Source: Lachnospiraceae bacterium (GTDB lineage Bacteria; Bacillota; Clostridia; Lachnospirales; Lachnospiraceae). Taken from it: a DNA stretch of 64,000 nucleotides. The number at the start of each line of letters is the position of its first letter. Position 1 is the stretch's first letter. A model generated the notes under the pieces. The model had not been told where the DNA came from and did not search any database. It saw only the letters and a list, made by a program, of their open reading frames with translations. The DNA lies in assembly GCA_017542245.1 (NCBI GenBank), contig JAFXXN010000198.1, positions 62,001 through 126,000 of the forward strand. The letters run 5' to 3'. The position numbers were made by a program, and so were the translations under genes. Of this stretch, positions 44,205 through 52,552 are shown piece by piece.

Positions 44205-44233
44205 AGTATAACTTGTTTTTAGGCTTATGTCAA
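44205..44233 (-). promoter_or_regulatory. Consensus sigma-A promoter of the SRP RNA
   Basis: On the minus strand TTGACA (44233-44228), a 17-base spacer and TATACT (44210-44205). The start point expected seven bases downstream is the G at 44198, which agrees with the RNA's 5' end deduced from base pairing. Confidence 0.9.
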
Positions 44234-44250
44234 TATAAAAATTTTTACGG

Positions 44251-44937
44251 ATGGTTATATATTATATGAATCCGAAAAAGAAAAAGATTATTGTTGGGAT
44301 CTTTATCGGGATTGCAGTTATAGTAATAGGTCTTGCATGTTGGTTTATCGGGATCCCGCTGATAAAGCTTGCTGGTTCTCCACAGGAGTTTCGGGATTGG
44401 GTTGATCAAAAAGATGTGTGGGGTCCCATAATATATATATTACTTGTGATTTTTCAGATAGTAATAGCATTTATTCCGGGAGAACCGTTGGAAATTGCTG
44501 CAGGATACGCATTTGGTGCCTTTAGGGGAACAGTTTTTTGCCTTATCGCTGCCTCAATCGGAAGTATTATGGTGCTGCTTTTAGTAAGAAAATTTGGAAA
44601 ATCTCTTCTTGAAGTATTTTTTGATAAAGAAAAAATAGAAGGTCTGAAGTTTTTACAGTCTTCTTCTAAAAAAATCCTGATATTTACGATCCTATTCATT
44701 ATACCCGGGACACCGAAGGATTTACTGTGCTATTATGGAGGGCTGACGGATATCCCGATGCCGCTTTTGATTTTTGTCTGTACTGTATGCAGATTTCCTT
44801 CAATAATAACATCTACAATAGGTGGGGATGCTTTAGGAACGGGAGAATACGGATTTGCGGTTATTGTTTTTGTTATAACTGCCATTATCAGCTTAGCCGG
44901 AGTCTTTATCTACAACAGATTTGGCAAGAAGGAGTAA
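44251..44937 (+). CDS. TVP38/TMEM64 (DedA-like) membrane protein
   Basis: 228 residues with about six hydrophobic segments. The central SNARE-associated/VTT region is recognisable: FIPGEPLEIAAGYAFGAFRG and, near the C-terminus, FIIPGTPKDLLCYYGGLTDI. Members act in membrane lipid homeostasis or transport; their biochemical activity remains unsettled. The start may be ATG 44251 or ATG 44266; neither has a strong site. Four bases after its stop the ABC ATPase begins, so the two are co-transcribed. It is divergent from SRP RNA, sharing about 50 bases of promoter region. Confidence 0.87.
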   Translation: MVIYYMNPKKKKIIVGIFIGIAVIVIGLACWFIGIPLIKLAGSPQEFRDWVDQKDVWGPIIYILLVIFQIVIAFIPGEPLEIAAGYAFGAFRGTVFCLIAASIGSIMVLLLVRKFGKSLLEVFFDKEKIEGLKFLQSSSKKILIFTILFIIPGTPKDLLCYYGGLTDIPMPLLIFVCTVCRFPSIITSTIGGDALGTGEYGFAVIVFVITAIISLAGVFIYNRFGKKE

Positions 44938-44941
44938 TTAC

Positions 44942-45652
44942 ATGCTTGAATTAAAGAAAGTAACAAAAAAATATAAAGGGATACCTGTTGTTAACGAGGT
45001 TTCCTTTACTATAGAGAATGGTCAGGTATTAGGACTTGTTGGTCCGAACGGGGCAGGTAAGTCCACGTGCGTAAGTATGATAGCAACCCTGCAGAAACCT
45101 GATTCGGGGGAAATACTTTTTAACGGTACCAATATAGTAAAAAATCCTGATGCTATTAGGAGTAAATTGGGATACGTTCCTCAGGACATAGCTTTGTATG
45201 AACAGCTTTCAGGAATGGATAATTTAAAATTCTGGGGGAAAAGCTACGGAGTTCCGTCAGATCAGCTTGGAGACGAGATAAAGCGTGTGTGTGGAATCAT
45301 CTCGTTTGATGAGACATTATTAAAAAAGAGAGTAAGGGATTATTCCGGAGGAATGAAAAGAAGGCTTAACATAGGAGTTGCCCTTTTACACAGACCTGAA
45401 CTGGTTATTCTGGATGAACCTACAACCGGGATTGATATACAATCCGGAATGCATATATTAAATGCTATAATGGAATTAAGGCAAAACGGTACTGCAGTTA
45501 TATATGTAGGTCATTACATGGAGGAAGTTGAGAAGATCAGTACGCATATCTGTTACCTTGAAAACGGTGTATGCAAAGGATTTGGAACAGTTATGGAAGT
45601 GCTTTATCAAAATTCAGTCAAATCACTTTCGGAATTAATACTTTCACGATAA
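44942..45652 (+). CDS. ABC transporter ATP-binding protein (ABC-2/drug-export type), without adjacent permease
   Basis: 236 residues from ATG 44942, preceded by AAGGAG. Walker A GPNGAGKST, Q-loop YVPQDIALYEQ, signature YSGGMKRRLNIGVAL, Walker B LVILDEPTTGID and the H-loop YVGHYMEEVEKIS are all intact. Sequence style matches CcmA/ABC-2 exporters. No permease gene follows; the next gene is a soluble TPR protein after 86 bases, and the preceding gene is a TVP38-type protein. Either the permease is elsewhere or this is a remnant of a larger operon. Confidence 0.9.
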   Translation: MLELKKVTKKYKGIPVVNEVSFTIENGQVLGLVGPNGAGKSTCVSMIATLQKPDSGEILFNGTNIVKNPDAIRSKLGYVPQDIALYEQLSGMDNLKFWGKSYGVPSDQLGDEIKRVCGIISFDETLLKKRVRDYSGGMKRRLNIGVALLHRPELVILDEPTTGIDIQSGMHILNAIMELRQNGTAVIYVGHYMEEVEKISTHICYLENGVCKGFGTVMEVLYQNSVKSLSELILSR

Positions 45653-45738
45653 ATACCATATGTTGAAAAGACAGACTGTTATTTGCGAGTAAATCATTAC
45701 TGAACCGTATACAGAAAAGCCAAAAGGAAGAAAAACAG

Positions 45739-48513
45739 ATGGATAAATATAGATATTTTGTAGTTATAGAGGAAATTAAAGGATTACTTAAACAGGGTAA
45801 ATACGAAGAAGCACTGGAACTGACCGAGGGTATAGATCCCAAAAAGATAAAGGATAATTATGACTGCATGATCCTTGGAGAAGTGTTTTTAAATAACGGA
45901 ATGCTTGGCAAAGCTAAGGAATGTTATACAATCATATATAATCGCAAGAAGAACAGACGTGTTGCACTTGAACTGGTGAATATCTGTATCAGATTAAAGA
46001 AAGTCGATGAGGCGGAGAAGTATTTTGATGATTATCGAAAAATGGCTCCGAATGATTATTTTAACTATATATTTAAATATAAGATTGACAGGTTAAAAGG
46101 AAAGCCGTTAAAAGAACAGGCAGCATCTTTAGAGAAGTTAAAAAAAGTTGAATTTTTTGATAACTGGGGCTATGAGCTTGCAAAACTTTATCATAAGATG
46201 GGGGATTCTGAAAAATGTCTTAAAACCTGTGAAGATATCATCATATGGTTTGGAGACGGTGAAGCGGTAGAAAAGGCTAAAGCTCTAAAGGCATATTATT
46301 CCGGTGAGATTACACTTAAGGATTTAAACACACCTAAGACCGCTGTTAAGAAACCGGAAGAAAAAACAACAGAAAATACAGCGGAAAATACAACAGAAAA
46401 TATAACAGATAATACAACAGACAATAAAACAGATAATACTACGGAAGAAGCAGAGAAGATTTCCGATAGTTCAGATGCTTACGAAAATGTTCCGGAACAG
46501 GCGGAAAACAATGAAAATGTACAAAATGCCGCTGATGAAGATGTTCGTTACGAAGAATATTCAGAAGAAGATTTCGAAGATGAAACAATAACAGCTAATG
46601 TCGCTGAGGAAGAAAAAAAATATATTCTTGAAGAAAATGATATAGTTACTGAAGAAGGCAGTGACATCATTGCAGAGGACAACAACATTATATCTGAAGA
46701 GAGTGACAACAATACAGAAGATAACGAAATCATTTCAGAGGACAGTGGCATCATTTCTGAAGACAGCGATAACGTTGTCGAGGAAGACGACGAAAAAGAT
46801 ATTGAACCTGAAGAATTTGAAGAAGAGTATACTGAAGAAGATCTGTCTGCAGCAGAGGCAGATGTTATAAAAGAATTATCAAATGATGACAGTATATTGA
46901 AAAACATTAAGACTGTTGACAGAGAAATAGGCTTGAGCGATGATGAACTTGCAAAACAGGTTGAGGCAGTTCTTAGGGAAGACAGTGCTGCCAGAGAAAT
47001 CAGGGACAGTATACAAGACACCAGAGATACAAAAGAGCTTACAAAAGTATGGAATAAAGCTGACAGCCAGGAAATGACAAAAGTCTGGAACAAGGCTGAC
47101 AATAAAGTAAAGAAAACTGAAACTGATGATAAGAAGCAGCCTGAGAATGCTGAAGAAAAAAAGGCTGAAGTGACTAAAGAAGAATCACTCGCAGATGGAA
47201 ATACACGGGTACTTCCCAAAATAAATGAGACAGACCATTCTGCAGAGGAAAATGATGGGAATTCTGTTGATGCCGACAATATCAAAGAAGATTCTCCTTT
47301 GCTTAATGCAGTCGAGAGGGAACTTGGATTTGTAGACAATGAAGAAAAACAGCCGGTTCAGAAAAAAGGCTGGTTCTCAAGATTTAAAGAAAGACATCAG
47401 AAATCAGAGAGTCGCAAGAAGGATGAAATAAAAAAAGCTGAAACGGACGAAGAGAAGGAGATTAAAGAAAGGGAAGAATTAGAAAAGTTACGCTTTATTG
47501 AAAAAGAGAAGAAGAAGGATAAACAAAAGTTTCTCGATCATCAAAAACAGCTGGCGAAACTTGCCTCAGAAAAAGCCATGAGTATGGCTGAAAATGAAAT
47601 AAAGACAACTCAAAAGGATGAGAATGGAACCAAAGGAAATAATTCCGGTGATTCACAAAAAGATGTTGTGACTGCTTCCAAGAGGGATAAAAGTGTTTAT
47701 AACCCCAAAAAGATGAAAACTGTAAATGTACCGGAAGACAGTATTGTAGCTGAATACTTAAAAGAAATGGGAAAATCCCTTGAAGATTATTTTGGATTTT
47801 TCGCATGTCAGAAAGATATAGGAGAACAGATTGTCAAGTGCCTTGAACAGATGTTGGATAAGTCTTCGGATACAATGAACTATTGTATTATTGGAGAGAA
47901 AGGAACCGGGAAAAAAGCACTTGTACATGGATTTGCCAGATTTATGGCAGACTGTGGTATGATGATTTCTTCGCAGACTGTTTGGACTGAGGCTTCCAAA
48001 GTTAATGAGATAAACCTGTCAGAAAAGACCGAAAAACTCAAAGGAAGATGTCTTGTAATAAATCAGGCAGGAACTCTGGAGATTGAGGCTATAGAAGATG
48101 TTTCAAAGATAGTTGAGAAGCTTCATAAAAAGATTATGGTAGTAATTACTGATTACAGAAGGAATATTGTCGAGCTGTTCAGAAACAGGGAAGCCTTTGA
48201 AGAAATGTTCCGGGCCAGGATAAGCATTCCTGCGTTTAATCAGGATGATCTCTTCGACTATGTAGATTATAAGGTTGAAAAAGCCGGGTTTGTATTTGAC
48301 GTCGATGCTTACGATCTTATGGTAAAAAGAATAAAGGGGATAATGCGTGCAACTGATGAGGGCGCATTGGCAAGGACTGAGAAATATGTTGTCAAAACTC
48401 TGGATAACGCTGAACAGAGGAATGGAGAGGCTTATGTAAAACAGACCTTGGAACATACAAAACATATAAGAAGCAATGTGATCATATCAGAGGATCTGCC
48501 TACAGGAATATAA
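45739..48513 (+). CDS. TPR / acidic low-complexity / AAA-like protein with NQ in place of Walker B DE
   Basis: 924 residues, no signal peptide. Residues 1 to about 200 are TPR-like helices (YEEALELTEGI, GKAKECYTIIYN). Residues about 205-400 are very acidic with NTTEN/NTTDN and EDN/SED-type repeats, and about 400-640 are charged and helical. The C-terminal 250 residues form an AAA-like module: P-loop GEKGTGKKA (719-727), then RCLVINQAGTLE, where CbxX-type ATPases have the acidic pair DEA; N775 and Q776 stand in their place. The following VVITDYRRNIVELFRNREAFEEMF is typical of CbxX/CfxQ-like domains. ATP binding without normal hydrolysis is inferred. A scaffold role is possible; function unknown. 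Confidence 0.82.
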   Translation: MDKYRYFVVIEEIKGLLKQGKYEEALELTEGIDPKKIKDNYDCMILGEVFLNNGMLGKAKECYTIIYNRKKNRRVALELVNICIRLKKVDEAEKYFDDYRKMAPNDYFNYIFKYKIDRLKGKPLKEQAASLEKLKKVEFFDNWGYELAKLYHKMGDSEKCLKTCEDIIIWFGDGEAVEKAKALKAYYSGEITLKDLNTPKTAVKKPEEKTTENTAENTTENITDNTTDNKTDNTTEEAEKISDSSDAYENVPEQAENNENVQNAADEDVRYEEYSEEDFEDETITANVAEEEKKYILEENDIVTEEGSDIIAEDNNIISEESDNNTEDNEIISEDSGIISEDSDNVVEEDDEKDIEPEEFEEEYTEEDLSAAEADVIKELSNDDSILKNIKTVDREIGLSDDELAKQVEAVLREDSAAREIRDSIQDTRDTKELTKVWNKADSQEMTKVWNKADNKVKKTETDDKKQPENAEEKKAEVTKEESLADGNTRVLPKINETDHSAEENDGNSVDADNIKEDSPLLNAVERELGFVDNEEKQPVQKKGWFSRFKERHQKSESRKKDEIKKAETDEEKEIKEREELEKLRFIEKEKKKDKQKFLDHQKQLAKLASEKAMSMAENEIKTTQKDENGTKGNNSGDSQKDVVTASKRDKSVYNPKKMKTVNVPEDSIVAEYLKEMGKSLEDYFGFFACQKDIGEQIVKCLEQMLDKSSDTMNYCIIGEKGTGKKALVHGFARFMADCGMMISSQTVWTEASKVNEINLSEKTEKLKGRCLVINQAGTLEIEAIEDVSKIVEKLHKKIMVVITDYRRNIVELFRNREAFEEMFRARISIPAFNQDDLFDYVDYKVEKAGFVFDVDAYDLMVKRIKGIMRATDEGALARTEKYVVKTLDNAEQRNGEAYVKQTLEHTKHIRSNVIISEDLPTGI

Positions 48514-48595
48514 CAAAATAGAAGATGCATAACATCGTTTTGTTACCAAGGAAACGCCGAAGGCGTTTTCAAGGTTGCATTTGACCTCAAAAATA

Positions 48596-48623
48596 AACGG
48601 GAATCCATAGGGATTCCCGTTTT
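48596..48623. terminator. Bidirectional terminator between the TPR/AAA gene and murA
   Basis: An 11-bp stem AACGGGAATCC (48596-48606) with GGATTCCCGTT (48611-48621) has TTT on the plus side and, on the minus side, a T-rich run from AAAAATAA. It serves both convergent genes. A second small hairpin of GAAACGCC and GGCGTTTTC lies at 48551-48570. Confidence 0.8.
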
Positions 48624-48644
48624 AAGTTCGTTAAGAAATGATTT

Positions 48645-49952
48645 TTACGAAATGCTCTTAAGACGCATCTTCTTGATATATGTGATTTCGTCAACATCGT
48701 CAGGGACTTTTTCGATTTCGGCTCCAAGACTTCTCAGCTTAACTTCGAACTCTTCGTAACCGCGTTCGATATACTCAACCTGTTCAACTACACTGAAGTC
48801 TTTAGCTACCAGACCGGCCATTACAAGAGCAGCACCGGCTCTAAGGTCGGGAGAACAAATGGTAGCACCTGTAAGCTGTTCAACACCGGTGATAATGGCA
48901 ACATTACCTTCAACCTTAATGCTGGCACCCATACGGGTAAGTTCATCAACATATTTGAAACGGTTATCGAAAATGTTTTCGGTAACAGTACTGGTACCAT
49001 TACTTAAGGCAAGAAGAGTAGTCATTTGCGGCTGCATGTCAGTAGGGAAACCGGGATAAGCAAAGGTCTTGATCTGAGCACTGGATAACCGCTCTGTAGC
49101 GACTACACGGATAGAATCATCATTCTCTATAACCTCGGCTCCGATTTCCGAAAGTTTAGCGGAAATAGCTTCCATATGCTTGGGAATGACATTCTTTATA
49201 AGAACATCTCCTCTTGTAGCAGCGGCTGCTAACATAAAGGTACCTGCTTCAATCTGGTCAGGTATGATGGAATAGGTACTTCCGTGAAGCTTCTCAACAC
49301 CGCGGATCTTTATAACGTCGGTACCGGCCCCCTTTATATTTGCTCCCATACTGTTAAGGAAGTTCGCAACATCAACTATGTGGGGCTCTTTGGCTACATT
49401 CTCCAATATGGTGACACCTGAAGAAAGTGTTGCAGCCAACATGACATTAATAGTAGCACCGACTGAAACTATATCAAAAAATATGTGGCTTCCTTTGAGG
49501 CTTTCTGCTTCAGCTGAAAGGATACCTCCATAAGTAATCTCAACTTTTGCACCTAATTGTTTAAAACCTTTTATGTGCTGTTCAACGGGACGGCTACCTA
49601 TATTACAGCCTCCCGGAAGGGGAACCTGTGCACGTTTATATTTTCCGAGAAGTGCTCCTAAAAGATAGTAGGAACCTCTCATCTTACGCATATTTTCATT
49701 ATCCACTGCAGAACTGCACATGGAACCGACAATCTTTACGGTATGCCTGTCAACACGGTCAACAATGGCACCCATTTCTTTAATAGCATCAAGAAGAACG
49801 TTAATATCCCAAACATCGGGAAGATTTTCGATAGTAACCATGTCATCCGACATGATAGCAGCAGCTACAATACCGAGAGCTGCGTTTTTAGCTCCGTTTA
49901 TTATTACATCACCGGCAAGAGGTTTTCCGCCTTTGATTATATATTTGCTCAT
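48645..49952 (-). CDS. murA: UDP-N-acetylglucosamine 1-carboxyvinyltransferase
   Basis: 435 residues on the minus strand from ATG 49952 (MSKYIIKGG), the normal family N-terminus; a longer frame reaching 50036 is out of keeping with the family. It transfers enolpyruvate from PEP to UDP-GlcNAc, the first committed step of peptidoglycan synthesis. NGAKNAAL, the active-site cysteine in LPGGCNIGSRP (C116, the fosfomycin target), IPDQIEAGTFM, FPTDMQPQ, ENIFDNRF and DLRAGAALVMAG are all present. It stands alone between two convergent/divergent neighbours. Confidence 0.96.
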   Translation of the reverse strand: MSKYIIKGGKPLAGDVIINGAKNAALGIVAAAIMSDDMVTIENLPDVWDINVLLDAIKEMGAIVDRVDRHTVKIVGSMCSSAVDNENMRKMRGSYYLLGALLGKYKRAQVPLPGGCNIGSRPVEQHIKGFKQLGAKVEITYGGILSAEAESLKGSHIFFDIVSVGATINVMLAATLSSGVTILENVAKEPHIVDVANFLNSMGANIKGAGTDVIKIRGVEKLHGSTYSIIPDQIEAGTFMLAAAATRGDVLIKNVIPKHMEAISAKLSEIGAEVIENDDSIRVVATERLSSAQIKTFAYPGFPTDMQPQMTTLLALSNGTSTVTENIFDNRFKYVDELTRMGASIKVEGNVAIITGVEQLTGATICSPDLRAGAALVMAGLVAKDFSVVEQVEYIERGYEEFEVKLRSLGAEIEKVPDDVDEITYIKKMRLKSIS

Positions 49953-50105
49953 TATGAAACTGGCATTATGCCTAAACGGCATATCCTTTCTTTGATTCTC
50001 TTTGTAAATAATCTCCAAAACTATTTTTAATAACATACATTATAACTCTTTGTAACATTTTTGTAAACTATTATTTTTATTTTTTTCAATTTTCCCAAAA
50101 AGACT

Positions 50106-50133
50106 TTGACATTCAGTATTTATACATTATAAT
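50106..50133 (+). promoter_or_regulatory. Sigma-A promoter for the HD-GYP gene
   Basis: TTGACA (50106-50111), a 16-base spacer and a perfect TATAAT (50128-50133), about 57 bases before the start codon. The rest of the murA/HD-GYP divergent region (49953-50105) is AT-rich without a clear feature. Confidence 0.8.
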
Positions 50134-50189
50134 ACTTGTAAACGGAGAGAATGTGGTTTATGCTATTAATGTAGAAACAGGGAGGTTAC

Positions 50190-51272
50190 ATGGAAGTAAA
50201 AAGAATAGGAATAAATGAAGCTCAGAGCGGTATGTTAGTGGCTAAGGATGTATATAATGATTCGGGACAGCTTCTTTTCCCGGCTGAAGCCCGCCTTACT
50301 GAAAAAGCTGTTACAAGGATGAGATTTCATGCCGTTCCGTTTATAACGATCTATATTGAGGAATCATCGCATGATATAGACGACGGCGTAGATGAACTTT
50401 CATTTTTTGAAAAACTGAGAGAGACTGAGGAATTTAATGAGTTCAACGAACAGTTTACAGACGCTGCCACCACTTTTGAACAGGAAATATTAAGAGTTTT
50501 AAATGAAGGTGGAGATGCTGACAGCATGACGCTTTCAAACGGAGTAAAAAAAATCCTTGGGAGCTGCAGATCGGGGATTCAGGTATTTGATCTTTTACAC
50601 TGTACAAGAACGTATGATGAAGTGATTTTTGCACATTCCCTGAATGTAGCCATAATCAGTGCGGTTCTTGGAGGATGGCTTGGTTTCAGTAATGCTGATA
50701 TAGAGACTCTTATTCTTTGTGGGATATACCATGATATCGGAAAACTTTCAATCCCTAAAGAAATCGTGGACAAGGCAGGACCGCTTAGTCCGGAAGAATA
50801 TGAGATAATGAAGGGACATACTACAGAGGGGTTTAAGATATTAAAGGATAAGAATCTGGATAAGAGAGTAAAGCTGACAGCTCTTCTGCACCATGAAAGA
50901 ATGGACGGATCGGGATATCCTCTCGGAGTAAAAGGAGATAAGATAGACAGATTTACCAGAGTGGTTGCTATTGCCGACGTTTATGAGGCAATGACTGCAC
51001 CGAGAAAGTATAGGAAGGCAGGCTGTCCTTTTGAGGCTGTAAGAATTTTTGAATCAAACGGACTTGCAATGTATGATACCGCTTATCTGCTTACTTTTTT
51101 AGAGCACATAACTATGTGTTATATGGGATACAGGGTTAGATTGAATGATGGATCGATAGGAACTATAGTATATATGAATAAACAGGAAGAGTCGCGTCCG
51201 ATGATAAAGGTAGGATCGGAATATATCAATCTTTTCAAAAATCCGGATTTATATATAGAAGAGATACTGTAA
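50190..51272 (+). CDS. HD-GYP domain c-di-GMP phosphodiesterase
   Basis: 360 residues, soluble. The N-terminal ~110 residues are the short DUF3391-like region often preceding HD-GYP domains (GMLVAKDVYNDSGQLLFPAE). The catalytic domain (about 140-310) has intact motifs: HSLNVAIISAVLGGWL, IYHDIGKLSIP (HD pair), KGHTTEGFKIL, LLHHERMDGSGYP, VVAIADVYEAMTAPRKYR. The C-terminal ~50 residues are a small beta domain. It should hydrolyse c-di-GMP, in contrast to the HN variant at 22180. It has its own consensus promoter and a GGGAGG site. Confidence 0.92.
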   Translation: MEVKRIGINEAQSGMLVAKDVYNDSGQLLFPAEARLTEKAVTRMRFHAVPFITIYIEESSHDIDDGVDELSFFEKLRETEEFNEFNEQFTDAATTFEQEILRVLNEGGDADSMTLSNGVKKILGSCRSGIQVFDLLHCTRTYDEVIFAHSLNVAIISAVLGGWLGFSNADIETLILCGIYHDIGKLSIPKEIVDKAGPLSPEEYEIMKGHTTEGFKILKDKNLDKRVKLTALLHHERMDGSGYPLGVKGDKIDRFTRVVAIADVYEAMTAPRKYRKAGCPFEAVRIFESNGLAMYDTAYLLTFLEHITMCYMGYRVRLNDGSIGTIVYMNKQEESRPMIKVGSEYINLFKNPDLYIEEIL

Positions 51273-51306
51273 AAAATTCCCCATGCACTAAAGTGCATGG
51301 GGAATT
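51271..51306 (-). terminator. Long perfect stem-loop between HD-GYP and the Ig-like gene
   Basis: A perfect 14-bp stem (51275-51288 with 51293-51306) closes a TAAA loop. On the minus strand it is followed by a T-run (the A-run 51276-51271), so it terminates the Ig-like gene. On the plus strand no T-run follows, so stop for the HD-GYP gene would be weaker. Confidence 0.85.
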
Positions 51307-51328
51307 ATGGTCGTACTTAAAAATTTTA

Positions 51329-51667
51329 TCATACGGCAAATTCTATACTTATTTCATCCTTAAGGCGCTGTCCACCCTTGGATTCTACCAGCTTGTTAAC
51401 ATGGAGAAGATAAGTTTCTCCCTGCACATAAGCATCTTTGGGAGATATCTCAATAGCCTGAAGCTCAGGATTATAAACAATACTGGTTTTAAGTAATTTT
51501 CCGCCCGCATCGGTCACAGTTAGATTCTGATTGTTTACCGTGGCAGGATTTAAAGGTATATTAAAGAATATTTTCCATACAAAATTACCGGTTTTAAACT
51601 TCAGATCCTGTCTCACCTTTCCGACATATCCGTCCGATATATTCTTAATATCAAGGTAGTTAGCCAT
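51329..51667 (-). CDS. Small Ig-like domain protein
   Basis: 112 residues on the minus strand from ATG 51667 (MANYLDIKN), which has CGGAG at good spacing; a longer frame reaches 51733 without a site. The sequence is beta-rich and reads like a bacterial Ig-like/SbsA-type unit: WKIFFNIPLNPATVN, LTVTDAGGKLL, IEISPKDAYVQGETYLLHVNKLVESKGGQRLK. There is no signal peptide or membrane segment, so it is a single free-standing domain presumably in the cytoplasm. Its function is unknown. It is read toward the HD-GYP gene and ends at a strong shared stem-loop. Confidence 0.8.
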   Translation of the reverse strand: MANYLDIKNISDGYVGKVRQDLKFKTGNFVWKIFFNIPLNPATVNNQNLTVTDAGGKLLKTSIVYNPELQAIEISPKDAYVQGETYLLHVNKLVESKGGQRLKDEISIEFAV

Positions 51668-51899
51668 AAAAAACTCCGTTTCCGGTACCTGAATATTCAG
51701 TGGCACCACTGTTCCTAAACTATAACACTCCATAATTGTTATCGGCTATTTTTTTTGATTTTTAACCTCTAAAATTAAATTTCTAAAGAATTTCTTTGTT
51801 TTTATGGTATTTTTTTCTGATTTGTTGTATAATCAGCATAATGATGGGATTAAATAATGTATGATCCCTATATCATATGATATTTTTAGGAGGAAGGAT

Positions 51900-52532
51900 A
51901 TGAACGAGATTCTAAAAAGAATATCCGAGATAAGGATTGTTCCTGTAGTAGCTATTGAAAAAGCTGAAGATGCAAAAAAGTTAGGGCAAGCGCTTATTAA
52001 TGGCGGTATCCCGTGTGCCGAAGTTACTTTTAGAACAGACGCTGCTGCAGAAACTATCAGCATTATGACAAAAGAATTTCCTGAAATGCTGATAGGAGCA
52101 GGAACTGTTCTTAAAACAGAACAGGTTGACCGTGCTGTTGCGGCAGGGGCAAAATTCTGTGTGAGCCCCGGGTTTAATCCAAGAGTTGTAAAATATTGCG
52201 TTGAAAAAAATATTACGATGGTTCCCGGATGTTCAAATCCAAGCGATATTGAAGCTGCTTTGGAGTTTGACCTTGAAGTAGTAAAGATTTTCCCTGCTGA
52301 AGCTATAGGAGGTTTACCTCTTATAAAGGCTATGTCAGCACCTTACGGTGACATTAAGTTTATGCCAACGGGCGGCATAAATGCAGGAAATATCTGTAAA
52401 TATCTCGAGTTTAAAAAGATTATTGCCTGTGGTGGAAGCTGGATGGTTGATAAGAAACTGATCAGTGAAGGCAGATTCGATGAAATAGAAAAACTTTGCA
52501 GGGAAGCAGTTGAAATTATAAAGAATATATAA
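51900..52532 (+). CDS. eda: 2-dehydro-3-deoxyphosphogluconate (KDPG) aldolase
   Basis: 210 residues from ATG 51900, right after AGGAGGAAGGAT. It splits KDPG into pyruvate and glyceraldehyde 3-phosphate. The barrel shows IVPVVAIEKAEDA, EVTFRTDAAAE with the conserved glutamate, IGAGTVLKTEQVD, FCVSPGFNPRVV, VPGCSNPSDIEAAL, VKIFPAEAIGG with the Schiff-base lysine K129, and MPTGGINAGNI. It is the first gene of eda-kdgK-uxaC. A TATAAT at 51828-51833 may be its -10 element; no good -35 is visible. Confidence 0.95.
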   Translation: MNEILKRISEIRIVPVVAIEKAEDAKKLGQALINGGIPCAEVTFRTDAAAETISIMTKEFPEMLIGAGTVLKTEQVDRAVAAGAKFCVSPGFNPRVVKYCVEKNITMVPGCSNPSDIEAALEFDLEVVKIFPAEAIGGLPLIKAMSAPYGDIKFMPTGGINAGNICKYLEFKKIIACGGSWMVDKKLISEGRFDEIEKLCREAVEIIKNI

Positions 52533-52552
52533 AAATTTATAGGAGAAAAAAT

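Noticed and set aside
44028-44222. A 64-codon plus-strand open frame between the VanZ and TVP38 genes
   Set aside because: It lies almost entirely inside the SRP RNA gene and its promoter on the other strand; the RNA has all conserved domains, so the frame is chance.
46548-47339. A 263-codon serine-rich frame on the minus strand
   Set aside because: It is the complement of the acidic GAA/GAT-rich repeats of the TPR/AAA gene, which yield long serine-rich antisense frames; no ribosome binding site.
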